The position numbers were made by a program, and so were the translations under genes. This document shows positions 44,303 to 53,433 of a stretch of 57,263 bases of DNA, in pieces. The notes under the pieces are model-generated. The model worked only from the letters and a program-made list of their open reading frames with translations, did no database searches and was not told the DNA's origin. The stretch spans positions 1 through 57,263 of the forward strand of contig JAPPHZ010000014.1 in the NCBI GenBank assembly GCA_028820935.1. The letters are read 5' to 3'. Origin of the DNA: a bacterium. Lineage in GTDB: Bacteria > Actinomycetota > Acidimicrobiia > Spongiisociales > Spongiisociaceae. Positions within the stretch are counted from its first letter, which is position 1. Every line of letters starts with the position of its first letter.

Positions 44303-45487
44303 ATGAAGATCACCAGCATCCGTGTGACGCACGTGAACGTCCCCTTCGATGCGCCGTTCTGGTGGACCGCTGGTCTCTATCCGGGTGCGTCGAAGTCGAT
44401 CGTCGAGGTGGAAACCGACGAGGGCATCGTCGGCCTCGGGGAGGCACCGTGGTGGCATTTCGGCGAGGTGATCGAGCGAGAGATCGCGCCCGCCCTCATC
44501 GGTGCCGACCCGTTCGATCTCGCAGACTGCGAGGCGCGCTGCGTACCTGCTTATCAGATCACCGCGAACACCGGCGAGACTGCCTCGATGGTCGCTTTCG
44601 GCGCCGTCGAAGTGGCACTTTGGGACATCATGGGCAAGGCCCTCGACATGCCCCTCTACAAGCTGCTGGGTGGAGCCGTGCGCAAGGACATCCCTTTCAC
44701 CGAATACTTCTCGTTCCGGCCTGAGCACGAGGGCGCGGGCGGCGAGATGTCGGCCGAGGCCATCGTCGAATACTGCCTGAGGATGCGCGAGGAACATGGC
44801 TCGACCTACTTCGAGGGCAAGCTGATTCTGGGCGACCCCGAGTTGGAGATACGGACTGTCGCCATGTTGCGCGAGGCGCTCGGCGCGGACGCCATGATCC
44901 GCCTCGACTCGAACATGCAATGGTCGCTGACCACCGCCCGCTGGGTGTTGCGCGAGGTCGAGGCGTTCAACATCCGCAACTACGAGGACCCCGTCGCAAC
45001 GTTTGAGGAGATGGCAGAGTTGCGCCGCCATACGATGATCCCCTTCTCCACCCATGTGCCGGACCTGCGCCGCGCCGTCGCGCTGGGGGCGCCGGATGCC
45101 TTTGTCTGCAACTTCGCGGCGCTCGGCGGCATCAGGGCGACGCTCAGATTCGTGGCCGCTTGCGAGGCGATGGGCAAGGACTTCTGGTGCTACTCGAATG
45201 ACCTCGGCATCATGACCGCGGCCTATCTACATCTGACGGCTGGGACGCAGTGGATCACCGAGCCGTCGCAGTCGTTGTTCCGGTGGCAGATCGGGGACGT
45301 GGTCTACGGCGGACCCTTCCGCCAGACCGACAACACCATCCGCGTTCCCGAAGGACCCGGCCTCGGCGTCGAGCTCGATCCCGAGTCGATGGCGCGCTGG
45401 CACCAGCACTTCGTGGATAACGGGCCGATGAGCCATTTCCATCATCCGGAGAGCCCGGACCATTACACGCGTTTGCCGCTCAACTGA
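44303..45487 (+). CDS. Enolase-superfamily enzyme (mandelate racemase/muconate lactonizing type)
   Basis: A 394-residue protein. The N-terminal capping domain (1-130) begins MKITSIRVTHVNVPFDAPFW. The barrel shows TYFEGKLILGD (Lys position), IRLDSNMQWSLTTARWVL (Asp ligand, NMQW), IRNYEDPVATFEEMAEL (Glu ligand), FSTHVPDLRRAVALGAPDAFVCN and CYSNDLGIMTAAYLHL. It would abstract a proton alpha to a carboxylate, giving dehydration, racemisation or cycloisomerisation. The substrate is unknown. The ATG at 44303 matches family starts. Divergent from the amidohydrolase, upstream of the flavoprotein. Confidence 0.87.
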   Translation: MKITSIRVTHVNVPFDAPFWWTAGLYPGASKSIVEVETDEGIVGLGEAPWWHFGEVIEREIAPALIGADPFDLADCEARCVPAYQITANTGETASMVAFGAVEVALWDIMGKALDMPLYKLLGGAVRKDIPFTEYFSFRPEHEGAGGEMSAEAIVEYCLRMREEHGSTYFEGKLILGDPELEIRTVAMLREALGADAMIRLDSNMQWSLTTARWVLREVEAFNIRNYEDPVATFEEMAELRRHTMIPFSTHVPDLRRAVALGAPDAFVCNFAALGGIRATLRFVAACEAMGKDFWCYSNDLGIMTAAYLHLTAGTQWITEPSQSLFRWQIGDVVYGGPFRQTDNTIRVPEGPGLGVELDPESMARWHQHFVDNGPMSHFHHPESPDHYTRLPLN

Positions 45488-45521
45488 TGCGCTCCATCGT
45501 GAAGCCGGGACTGGAGGGATC

Positions 45522-47963
45522 GTGAAGTCGCAGTACCGGGTGGTGGTGATCGGGGGCGGCGTGGTCGGCGCCAGCGTGCTGTATCACTTGACGAAGCTGG
45601 GTTGGAGCGACGTGGCGATCGTGGAGCGAGAGGTGTTGACAGCCGGGTCGAGTTGGCACGCCGCCGGCGCTGTGCATGCTCTCAACGCCGATCCGAATAT
45701 CGCGGCTCTGCAGGCGTACACGATCGATCTGCTTTCCGAGATCGGGGAGGAGTCCGGCCTCGACGTGGGGATGCACATGACGGGTGGCATCTCGGTGGCT
45801 TCGGCGCCGGAGCGGTGGGAGTGGTTGCAGGCGGCGTACCGGGTGTTCCAGACGATGGGTATCGAGGACGTGCGCCTGATCGGCCCCGATGAGATCGAGC
45901 AGTGGTGTCCGATCATGAACGTCTCCGATGTGCTCGGGGGTCTGTGGGCGGATCGTGAGGGCTATATCGATCCGTCGGCGGTGGTCCACGCCTACGCCAA
46001 GGCTGCCCGGTTGCGGGGTGGAGACGTGATCGAGCACAACCGGGTGGTCGAGCTGCTCCCACGCCGTGACGGGTCGTGGGAGGCGGTGACCGAGGGGGGA
46101 ACCATCGTCGCTGAGCACGTTGTGAACGCCGCCGGGCTGTGGGCCAAGCAGGCGGGGCGGATGGCGGGGGTGGAGCTCCCCGTCTCGCCGATGCAGCATC
46201 ACTACCTGGTCACCGAGACGATCCCCGAGATCGCGGCCCTCAACTTCGAGGTGCCGATCATGATCGACCTGGAGGGCTACACCTACCTGCGTCAGGAGCT
46301 CCAGGGGGTGTTGGTCGGGGTCTACGAGCGCGATTGCCGGCATTGGAACATGGACGGTGCGCCGTGGGACTACGGCTTGGAGCTGATCCCACCGGAGGTG
46401 GATCGGATCTCGAGCGAGCTGTCGTTTGCGATGTCCCGCTACCCGGTCCTCGAGCACACCGGTATCAGCCGCTGGGTGAACGGGGCGTTCACCTTCTCGC
46501 CGGACGGCAACCCCCTGGTGGGTCCGGTGCCCGGGTTGCGCAACTACTGGTCGGCGTGTGCGGTGATGGCCGGCTTCCTCCAGGGCGGCGGCGTGGGCAA
46601 GTCGCTGGCGGAGTGGATGATAGAGGGGGAACCGGAGGAGGACATCTTCGCGATGGACGTGGCGCGCTTCGGGTCCTACGCCGAGAACCGTGAGTACATC
46701 CGGCAGATGACCGCGCAGTTCTACTCGCGCCGGTTCGTGATCACCTACCCCAACGAGGAGTTGTGGGCGGGCCGGCCGTTGCGCATGGCCCCGGCGTACG
46801 ATGCGATGACCGAGGCGGGGGCGCAATGGGGGTGCTCGTACGGTCTCGAGGTCCCGATCTACTTCGCCCCCAAGGGATTCGAAGAGGTGCCTACGTTGCG
46901 CCGCTCCAACGCGTTCGACATCGTCGGCGAAGAGTGCCGCCGGGTGCGTTCCACCGTCGGGATCCTCGACATCGCCGGGTTCTCCCGCTACGAGGTCGCC
47001 GGTCCCGGCGCCGCGGCATGGCTCGACCGGCTCTTCGCCAGCGCGTTGCCCGCACCCGGGCGGATCAAGCTCGCCCCGATGCTGGGCCACGACGGCCGGC
47101 TCAAAGGAGACCTGACGTTGTTCAACTGGGGGGACGGCACGTGGTGGATCGTGGGCTCGTACTACCTGCGAGCCTGGCATATGCGCTGGTTCAACGATCA
47201 CCTCTCGGACGGGGTGACGGTGCGTGACATCTCCGATTCAGTCGTCGGCTTTTCGCTCTCCGGGCCGAGTTCTCGTGATCTGTTGCAACGGGTCACGCCG
47301 GATGACGTCTCGGCGGAGGGGATGGGTTTCATGAGGTGTCGTGAGCTCGACGTGGGCATGATCCGCGCCCGGGTGGGCCGGATCTCGGTCACCGGAGAGC
47401 TCGGATACGAGATCCAATGCCCGGCCGCCGAGCACATCGCCCTGCGCCGCCTCCTTCTCGCCGCCGCCGAGGGTCTCGATGCGATCGAGTATGGCTATAA
47501 CGCGATGCTCTCGCTCCGGATCGAGAAGAGCTTCGGCATCTGGTCGACCGAGTTCCGCCAGGAGTACACCCCGGCCATGACCGGATTGGACCGATGGATC
47601 GACTGGTCCAAGGACGGCTTTATCGGTTCCGGGCCGGCCCGCAAGGAGCGGGACGAAGACACCGCCACCAGGAGGCTGGTCACCCTCGAAGTGGACGCCA
47701 CCGATGCGGACGCCACCGGGTACGAACCGGTATGGAACGGCGACCGGAGGGTCGGCTACATCACCTCGGGCAACTACGGCCATACCATCGGTAAGAGCCT
47801 CGCCATGGCCCTCATCGACCGGGAGCACACCGCAGAAGGAACCGAACTCACAACCCATATCGTCGGGGTCGAGCGCCCAGCCCGCGTGATCGCCCCCTCA
47901 CCCTACGACCCGAACGGCACGGCGATGCGAACCGGCAGCCCGGCCGGTCGGGCAGAGCCATGA
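45522..47963 (+). CDS. Dimethylglycine/sarcosine dehydrogenase-like flavoprotein with GCV_T domain
   Basis: An 813-residue protein. Residues 1-380 are the FAD oxidase fold with VVVIGGGVVGASVLYHLTK and SSWHAAGAVHALN, whose His is the covalent FAD site in dimethylglycine oxidase. A FAO_M linker and a folate-binding GCV_T domain (about 420-690: RRSNAFDIVGEECRRVRSTVGILD) and C-terminal GCV_T_C domain follow. These enzymes demethylate N-methyl amines and pass the one-carbon unit to tetrahydrofolate. GTG start with GGAGGG nearby. The 3' 70 bp are duplicated at 50033. Confidence 0.9.
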   Translation: MKSQYRVVVIGGGVVGASVLYHLTKLGWSDVAIVEREVLTAGSSWHAAGAVHALNADPNIAALQAYTIDLLSEIGEESGLDVGMHMTGGISVASAPERWEWLQAAYRVFQTMGIEDVRLIGPDEIEQWCPIMNVSDVLGGLWADREGYIDPSAVVHAYAKAARLRGGDVIEHNRVVELLPRRDGSWEAVTEGGTIVAEHVVNAAGLWAKQAGRMAGVELPVSPMQHHYLVTETIPEIAALNFEVPIMIDLEGYTYLRQELQGVLVGVYERDCRHWNMDGAPWDYGLELIPPEVDRISSELSFAMSRYPVLEHTGISRWVNGAFTFSPDGNPLVGPVPGLRNYWSACAVMAGFLQGGGVGKSLAEWMIEGEPEEDIFAMDVARFGSYAENREYIRQMTAQFYSRRFVITYPNEELWAGRPLRMAPAYDAMTEAGAQWGCSYGLEVPIYFAPKGFEEVPTLRRSNAFDIVGEECRRVRSTVGILDIAGFSRYEVAGPGAAAWLDRLFASALPAPGRIKLAPMLGHDGRLKGDLTLFNWGDGTWWIVGSYYLRAWHMRWFNDHLSDGVTVRDISDSVVGFSLSGPSSRDLLQRVTPDDVSAEGMGFMRCRELDVGMIRARVGRISVTGELGYEIQCPAAEHIALRRLLLAAAEGLDAIEYGYNAMLSLRIEKSFGIWSTEFRQEYTPAMTGLDRWIDWSKDGFIGSGPARKERDEDTATRRLVTLEVDATDADATGYEPVWNGDRRVGYITSGNYGHTIGKSLAMALIDREHTAEGTELTTHIVGVERPARVIAPSPYDPNGTAMRTGSPAGRAEP

Positions 47964-48011
47964 CACCCGAATCAGCGAAGCAATAGCCTCAGCCTGGACG
48001 AAGGGAGCCGG

Positions 48012-48131
48012 GTGAGGATCCTGAAGCGATTCCCGCACGAGGCACGGGTTCTCAAGGATGTGTGGACAATACCGCTGTCTGACGGGATTCGGCTGAGTGC
48101 CACGATCTGGCTACCTCCCCGACCTCCCTGA
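48012..48131 (+). pseudogene. N-terminal fragment of a CocE/NonD (S15) family hydrolase
   Basis: A 39-codon frame starting GTG 48012 reads VRILKRFPHEARVLKDVWTI, then PLSDGIRLSATIWLPPRPP and a stop. This is the usual opening of CocE/NonD-type acyl hydrolases (xxDVWxPMSDGxRLxAxxWLP). The roughly 500 remaining codons are absent; the following sequence belongs to the convergent amidohydrolase. GGGAGCC precedes the GTG. It is a relic after deletion or recombination. Confidence 0.75.
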
Positions 48132-48196
48132 TGCTCGGCTCCCGACCTTAGTAGTGAGTAAAGTTCGTTGACATGCCTGGAAATGGGCCTGGTCGC

Positions 48197-49438
48197 TTAC
48201 CGAGCGACACCGGGCAGTATGGCCCTGGCGTTGTCTCCGAGCACCATCCGGCCGACTTGTTCGGCCTCCGCCTCGGTCCACTCCAGGTCGGCAGAGAGAT
48301 CGCTCAGCACGAGTGCCAGATGTTTCCGCATCCGGTGTGCGCTGTAGCCGAGCCATTCGGCCGATGCGTAGGAATCGCTGCCGTAGAGCACCTTGTGCGC
48401 AGGAGCTATGGACAGAATGGTGCTCAGAATCGAATTGAGGCGCCCCGGTATCCGCATCGTGTGGGACAGGTCGACGTACACGTTGGGAAACTGCCAGGCC
48501 AGGTAGGCGGCGTTCTCGTGGTACGGCGCCCCGGCATGGAGCATGACGAACGTCGTTCCGTTCGAAGCCGGTTCCGAGAAAAGGGAGAACAAGCGTGCCG
48601 GATCCGCGGCGTGCAGGTTCTGGTTGGGCGAGTACTGGGCCCCGGTGTGAATCAGCTGCAGCAGGCCGAGATCGCCGGCGCGGGCGACGATGTGGCGGAT
48701 CACGAAGTCCTCGTATGCCCGCGCCGCGCGCCCGGTCGCCTCGTCGTAGGTCCCTATACGCCCGTACAGGAACGACTCTTTCACGTCGGCCGGGGGCGTC
48801 GCCGCTACCTGGCGCAGCCCGGAAGCGGCCTCATCGGCGGTGGGCCTCGAGACGTCGAGCGCGCGGTAGTAGCCCATCAGGTTCTTGAACCCGACGCACC
48901 CTTGCGCCACGGCAATGTCGATCGACTCGTCGACCCACCTGATGGCGTCGTCGAGCGAAGTGATGCCGCGCTCGATCACGGCAAGTGGAGAGAGCAACGG
49001 GGTGATTCCGTAGATCCACACATAACGGTCGTCCGGGAATCCGGCGGCCCCGTCACGCAACTCGCCGAGCAGATCGAGCACGACGAGGTCGATACGCTCC
49101 CGGTCGAGCACCGATTCGAGATACATGCTGAAGCCCTGCTCCATCGTGGCAGAGAGCGTTTCGTCAATCTCCACGACATCGGGCTCGCATCCCAGGGCCC
49201 CGGCCACGTACCTGATCAGCATGCGGTACTGCGAGTTGAGCGGGTGGGCCCACTGCGCCATGCCGCGCTCGTAGTCGGGAACCGGTTCAAGATCGTCCCA
49301 GCGATATGACCTGCCCGGCGTGCCGTGGAAGAGGTTCAGTTGCGCGGTCACGTCGCGCCGGATCAGTTCGCCCAGACCGATCTGGAGCGACATGTGGGCA
49401 TGGAAATCGACTACGCCGGCGTCGGTGAGGTCGATCAT
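48197..49438 (-). CDS. Amidohydrolase-related metal-dependent hydrolase
   Basis: A 413-residue protein of the amidohydrolase superfamily. HxH is in VVDFHAHMSLQIG, a possible Lys/carboxylate in GCVGFKNLMGYYRAL, His ligands in LLQLIHTGAQYSPN and FVMLHAGAPYHENAAYLAW, and Asp in LYGSDSYASAEWLGYSA. It resembles the uronate-isomerase/ACMSD-like side of the family; substrate not inferred. It starts with ATG overlapping the VOC gene's stop by 4 nt (ATGA), so they are translationally coupled. Confidence 0.82.
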   Translation of the reverse strand: MIDLTDAGVVDFHAHMSLQIGLGELIRRDVTAQLNLFHGTPGRSYRWDDLEPVPDYERGMAQWAHPLNSQYRMLIRYVAGALGCEPDVVEIDETLSATMEQGFSMYLESVLDRERIDLVVLDLLGELRDGAAGFPDDRYVWIYGITPLLSPLAVIERGITSLDDAIRWVDESIDIAVAQGCVGFKNLMGYYRALDVSRPTADEAASGLRQVAATPPADVKESFLYGRIGTYDEATGRAARAYEDFVIRHIVARAGDLGLLQLIHTGAQYSPNQNLHAADPARLFSLFSEPASNGTTFVMLHAGAPYHENAAYLAWQFPNVYVDLSHTMRIPGRLNSILSTILSIAPAHKVLYGSDSYASAEWLGYSAHRMRKHLALVLSDLSADLEWTEAEAEQVGRMVLGDNARAILPGVAR

Positions 49439-49803
49439 CCTTCGAACTGGTAGGCCTGTAGCCGGTTGCCTTCGGGGGCGGACAGGACGAAGTACGTCCC
49501 CCGGTCGCGGGTCTCGGTAGCGCCAATCGCGTTGAGGCGGGCCCTTTCCGTCGCCAGATCGGCCACTGCCAGCCCGATGTGCACCCGCCCTGCCTCATCG
49601 TCCGTGATGCCGGAGCCGTGGGTGGCGCGATCGAGTATCTCGAGCGCTGCTCGGTCCGACGTCAGGCATGCGAAGTCGACCAACGGCTGGTAACCGGCTC
49701 CGGGATCTATGTCGGCAACATCCAGGCCTACGGTGTTGCGATAGAGCTCGAGTGCCGTGTCGGAATCGTCGACGTAGAGCATGACCGCGCCGATCTTCAT
49801 CAT
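49435..49803 (-). CDS. VOC (glyoxalase/bleomycin-resistance fold) family protein
   Basis: A 122-residue vicinal-oxygen-chelate protein with the beta-alpha-beta-beta-beta repeat. It opens MMKIGAVMLYVDDSDTALEL, continues YRNTVGLDVADIDPG and has VHIGLAVADLATERARLNAIG at the start of the second module. It ends TYFVLSAPEGNRLQAYQFEG with the C-terminal Glu-type ligand zone. Reactions range from isomerisation to ring cleavage; none is assigned. It lies upstream of and coupled to the amidohydrolase. Confidence 0.88.
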   Translation of the reverse strand: MMKIGAVMLYVDDSDTALELYRNTVGLDVADIDPGAGYQPLVDFACLTSDRAALEILDRATHGSGITDDEAGRVHIGLAVADLATERARLNAIGATETRDRGTYFVLSAPEGNRLQAYQFEG

Positions 49804-49812
49804 CTCACCCCA

Positions 49813-50012
49813 TCAGACGGCGAACATCCGCTTCGGGTTCTCCACCAGGACATTTTCAACTGATCTTCGGTGACCCCGGCCTCGCGCAGCATCGGAACCA
49901 CCTCGGTCAGAGTGTATACCCATCCCTTGCCGCCGTGCTCGGCGAAGTGCACCTCGAGACAGTGGTCGTGCACAATCATGACCTGCTTGCTGTAACAGGT
50001 AGCGTGATTCAG
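49813..50012 (-). pseudogene. C-terminal fragment of a phosphotriesterase-family gene, frameshifted
   Basis: The minus strand reads SKQVMIVHDHCLEVHFAEHG and on to EVVPMLREAGVTEDQL. This parallels the end of the intact gene at 42068 (SRQIMLAQDRCLKTHL, DIVPQLLDAGVTQGQI). The expected last residues NVLVENPKRMFAV and stop follow in a frame shifted by one base at a run of A's. The N-terminal two thirds are missing. It sits just upstream of the VOC gene, so it once headed that transcript. Confidence 0.85.
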
Positions 50013-50032
50013 AGAGCAGCTTGTGCGAACGC

Positions 50033-50098
50033 CCCGCCCGGGTAATCGCCCCCTCACCCTATAACCCGAACGGCACGGCGATGCGAACCGGCGGCCCG
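50033..50098 (+). repeat. Degraded copy of the flavoprotein gene's 3' end
   Basis: The run ATCGCCCCCTCACCCTATAA, then CCCGAACGGCACGGCGATGC and GAACCGGC repeats, with a few substitutions, the coding sequence at about 47885-47950 near the end of the dimethylglycine-dehydrogenase-like gene. It is in the same orientation, 2.15 kb downstream, abutting the phosphotriesterase fragment. It therefore marks a past direct duplication or recombination joint. The nearby sequence up to the exchanger gene has nothing else recognisable. Confidence 0.85.
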
Positions 50099-50208
50099 GC
50101 CCATCAACCCGAGGCACCGGGAATGGGCCGGCCTAGCAGCGTATCGGATCTCACTTACACCAATATCGCCACAACATCGGGATAGGGCCGACTCGGTAGG
50201 CTTTGCCG

Positions 50209-51183
50209 GTGCTCTGGCTGGGTCTAGCTCTTATCGCCGCCGGCATCGTCCTGCTCTGGGTATCCGCAGATCCATTCGTGGTGGCGGCGGCCCGCCTGGC
50301 CCACATCTGGGGGGTCTCGCCGGTGCTGGTGGGAGCGCTCGTGATCGGGTTCGGCACCTCCGCCCCGGAGATGGTGGTGAGCGCGGTGGCGGCGGTCCGG
50401 GGGGAGCTTGCCGAGTCGGTGGGCAACGTGGTGGGTTCCAACGCCGCCAACCTGTCACTGGTGCTGGGGGTCAGCGCGGTTATCTCGCCGGTGGTCGGGC
50501 AGCTGCGCACCATCCGCCGCGAGGGGATCATCACGCTGGTGGCCATGGCGGCGATGATGGCCGCGGCCTGGGATGACACGCTGGCCCGGTGGGAAGGCGT
50601 CCTGCTGTTGTCGGGCATGGCCGTCGCGACGGTGTTCCTGCTCGCCTGGTCCAGGCACGACGTCAAGGCCGGCGTAGCCGTCACGTCCTCCGGCTCTGCG
50701 TTCGAAGAGATGGTCGAGGGGGCCGGCGGCAAGGCGGCGCCGGAGATAGGACGCGCCGCGATGTCAATAGTCGGGATCGTGGTGGGGGCGTGGCTCCTCG
50801 TCGAGGGGGGTAGCCAGGTGGCCGACGTCTACGGGCTTGCCGGGGGGTTCGTGGGCGCCACCATCTTCGCCCTGGGAACCAGCCTGCCCGAGCTGGTGAC
50901 CGCCGTGGCCGCCGCCCGCCGGAAGGCCAACGAGCTGGTCATCGGCAACCTTCTGGGGTCCAACCTCTTCAACTCCTTCCTGGTGGTGGGGGTGGCCGGG
51001 GTGGTCGGCGCCGGTCCGATCGGGGAGCGGCGGGTGTGGGAGCACGTCATGATGATGGTGATCGGCGTTGCGGTGGGCGTCATGGCCGCTACCCGGCCCC
51101 GCCTGGGACGTTTCCACGGCGTGGTCCTGCTGGGATTGTTCGGGCTGTTCATCGTGGTGGTAGGGACCAACGCCACGGTGTGA
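50209..51183 (+). CDS. Calcium/sodium antiporter (CaCA family, YrbG-like)
   Basis: A 324-residue membrane protein with about ten spans and the two inverted alpha repeats of cation/Ca2+ exchangers: GFGTSAPEMVVSA with GNVVGSNAANL, and ALGTSLPELVTAVAAARR with NELVIGNLLGSNLFN. The conserved Glu in each repeat binds the cation. It would exchange Ca2+ for Na+ or H+ across the cytoplasmic membrane. GTG 50209 is preferred; TTG 50203 would add two residues. Confidence 0.92.
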   Translation: MLWLGLALIAAGIVLLWVSADPFVVAAARLAHIWGVSPVLVGALVIGFGTSAPEMVVSAVAAVRGELAESVGNVVGSNAANLSLVLGVSAVISPVVGQLRTIRREGIITLVAMAAMMAAAWDDTLARWEGVLLLSGMAVATVFLLAWSRHDVKAGVAVTSSGSAFEEMVEGAGGKAAPEIGRAAMSIVGIVVGAWLLVEGGSQVADVYGLAGGFVGATIFALGTSLPELVTAVAAARRKANELVIGNLLGSNLFNSFLVVGVAGVVGAGPIGERRVWEHVMMMVIGVAVGVMAATRPRLGRFHGVVLLGLFGLFIVVVGTNATV

Positions 51184-51278
51184 CCCGGTTGCCTCGCGGT
51201 GCGCCCCGGCAGCGGGGCGGGTAGGGTTCTGCCCAGTGGCACATCAACGGCCAACAGCCTCCGAAGTGACCGGATAGC

Positions 51279-51869
51279 GTGCAAGCGATCGGTGCCTTTC
51301 TGGACGCGATCGCCCGGACCGTGGTGATGGTCGCCGACACCGTCACCGAAAGTTGCGGCTGGATCGCCCGGGTGCTGGTGGCGATCCTCATCCCGGTGGG
51401 TTTTTTCAATGTCTTCCTGCGCTACGTCGGGCGCTATACCGAAACCCAGTTGGTTAACAACACGTGGATCGAGGCGCAGTGGTACATATATGGAGTCATC
51501 TTCCTGCTCATGTTCCCCGTCCTGCTGCGCCATGACGGGAACGTGCGGGTCGACTTCTGGTATGCCGAACGTTCGGAGAGGGTAAAGACCAGGATCGACC
51601 TGGTCGGCCATCTAGTCGCCCTGGCGCCCTTCGTCACCCTGGCCGTATGGGTGTCGTACAAGCCGGTACTGGAGTCCTGGCGCCACTGGGAACTCTCGCC
51701 CGATCCGGGCGGCCTGCCGCGGGCGCCTCTCAAGGCGATGATCCTCGTGGCATTCCTGTTGCTGGGCCTCCAGACGATCGCCACGCTGATCCGGCTCGGG
51801 GCCCGCCTAACCGGTAGGGAGATCGGCATAAGGGAAAGACGCTCCGACGCGCCGCTGAGGATCGAGTAA
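51279..51869 (+). CDS. TRAP transporter small permease (DctQ)
   Basis: A 196-residue protein with four membrane segments and the DctQ pattern: a long first span ending [46 protein letters not shown] before the second pair, then [10 protein letters not shown] and a final span. It pairs with the large permease as the membrane part of a tripartite Na+- or H+-driven importer of carboxylates or similar solutes. GTG start. Its TAA overlaps the next ATG by one base. Confidence 0.9.
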   Translation: MQAIGAFLDAIARTVVMVADTVTESCGWIARVLVAILIPVGFFNVFLRYVGRYTETQLVNNTWIEAQWYIYGVIFLLMFPVLLRHDGNVRVDFWYAERSERVKTRIDLVGHLVALAPFVTLAVWVSYKPVLESWRHWELSPDPGGLPRAPLKAMILVAFLLLGLQTIATLIRLGARLTGREIGIRERRSDAPLRIE

Positions 51870-53233
51870 TGGGCGCGGAATGGCTCGCCATGATCATGTT
51901 CGCCATCTTCCTGGTGTTATTGCTGGTGGGCTACCCGGTGGCCTTCTCGTTCGCCGGTACGGCCGTCATCTTCGGAGCCATCGGCCTCCTTTTGGGAGAG
52001 TTCGACCTGAACCGCCTGATCATCCTGTTCAGCCGCTGGTTCAAGGCGGTGGACAACTTCACGCTGCTGGCAGTGCCCTTCTTCGTGTTCATGGGGGCGA
52101 TCCTCGAGAAATCGGGGCTGGCGGAGCGCATGCTCACCACCATCGGGATGGCGCTGGGCCGGCTCAAGGGGGGTCTGGGCCTGACCGTGGTGATAGTCGG
52201 AGCCATGCTGGCGGCTGCCACCGGCGTGGTGGCGGCCACCGTGATCGTCATGGGCCTGCTGTCCCTTCCCACCATGGTGCGCTACGGGTACGACCACCGG
52301 CTCGCCACCGGCCTCATCACCGCCTCAGGAACCCTCGCCCAGCTACTCCCGCCCTCGCTGGTCCTGATCCTGCTGGCCCAAGTGGTGGGCGTCTCGGTGG
52401 GCGACCTGTTCCTTGGGGCGATGATCCCCGGGTTGATGCTGGCCACCATCTACGGCCTCTGGGTGATCTTCAAGGCCTACACCAAGGAAGGAGTGGCGCC
52501 GGCCCTTCCCGAGGAGGCGCGCACTATCCACGGCCTGGCCCTGGTGGGCGAGTTGCTGATCGCGGTGGTGCCCATCCTCCTCCTGATCCTGGCCGTGCTC
52601 GGGTCGATCTTCACCGGAATCGCCACGCCGACCGAGGCCGGGGCGGTGGGGGCTACCGCCGCAGTGGTCCTGGCCGCCCTGAACCGGAACCTGAAGATGC
52701 CGGTTCTGGCCGGCGCCACCCGTTCCACCGCTCACATCACCGGTCTGGTGCTGATGATCCTGTTCTGCTCGACCTTCTTCCAGCTGGTCTTCGACCAGCT
52801 CGGAGGCCAGCGGCTGGCTCAGGAGATACTCACCGGCCTGCCGGGCGGCTTCTGGGGATTCATCATCATCGCCAACATCGCGGTGTTCCTGCTCGGCATC
52901 AATCTGGAGTTCATCGAGATCACCTTCATCGTGATGCCGATCTTCGTTCCGGCGATCCGGGTGCTCCACGAGTTGGGAGAGACGCCCTTCGAGACCCTTC
53001 CGTCCCTGATGATCTGGTTCACCGTGATGATCGCCATCAACCTCAACATGGCCTTCATCTCGCCACCGGTCGGATTCTCGCTGTTCTACCTCCAGAGCGT
53101 GGCGCCACCCGAGGTCAAGACGCTCGACATCCACCGGGGCGCTCTTCCGTTCATGGCCCTCCAGGGCGTGGCGCTGATCCTGGTGATGGTCTTCCCCGCC
53201 ACCGTCCTCTGGCTGCCATCGGTGGTGGGCTGA
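51869..53233 (+). CDS. TRAP transporter large permease (DctM)
   Basis: A 454-residue protein with about twelve spans. Recognised segments are [84 protein letters not shown] and [20 protein letters not shown], all typical of DctM. It carries the transport pathway in the TRAP complex. It overlaps the small-permease gene by one base (TAATG). No DctP-type solute-binding protein is adjacent, so the substrate cannot be inferred from context. Confidence 0.94.
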   Translation: MGAEWLAMIMFAIFLVLLLVGYPVAFSFAGTAVIFGAIGLLLGEFDLNRLIILFSRWFKAVDNFTLLAVPFFVFMGAILEKSGLAERMLTTIGMALGRLKGGLGLTVVIVGAMLAAATGVVAATVIVMGLLSLPTMVRYGYDHRLATGLITASGTLAQLLPPSLVLILLAQVVGVSVGDLFLGAMIPGLMLATIYGLWVIFKAYTKEGVAPALPEEARTIHGLALVGELLIAVVPILLLILAVLGSIFTGIATPTEAGAVGATAAVVLAALNRNLKMPVLAGATRSTAHITGLVLMILFCSTFFQLVFDQLGGQRLAQEILTGLPGGFWGFIIIANIAVFLLGINLEFIEITFIVMPIFVPAIRVLHELGETPFETLPSLMIWFTVMIAINLNMAFISPPVGFSLFYLQSVAPPEVKTLDIHRGALPFMALQGVALILVMVFPATVLWLPSVVG

Positions 53234-53433
53234 CCGGCGGCCACGGCCCGGAATCTCGCCTGAAGGATCGAATTACACATATGTAGCTGTTGTTCTGTTC
53301 CTTTATTTTGTGGGCAGCGCAACAATTTCAAACTTTGCGGCCGGCCCAACGGTGGGGCACTGTCCGTCGGTAGGACTCCTTGAAGCATCCGACACGCCTG
53401 AACCGCACAATTGTTCGGTATCATTATTTTCCG
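53234..53433. other. AT-rich intergenic junction upstream of fic
   Basis: This 200-nt stretch is visibly poorer in GC than its neighbours, with runs such as TTACACATATGTAGC, TTCCTTTATTTTGTGG and CAATTGTTCGGTATCATTATTTT before the Fic start. ACAATTGT is a perfect palindrome and could be an operator, and TATCAT may be a -10 element. It sits at the change from the TRAP genes to the Fic/toxin genes and may mark an insertion boundary. Confidence 0.45.

Noticed and set aside
49800-50117. A 105-residue intact gene
   Set aside because: Only its middle matches a phosphotriesterase C-terminus; the start is unrelated sequence and the end is frameshifted, so it is treated as a pseudogene.
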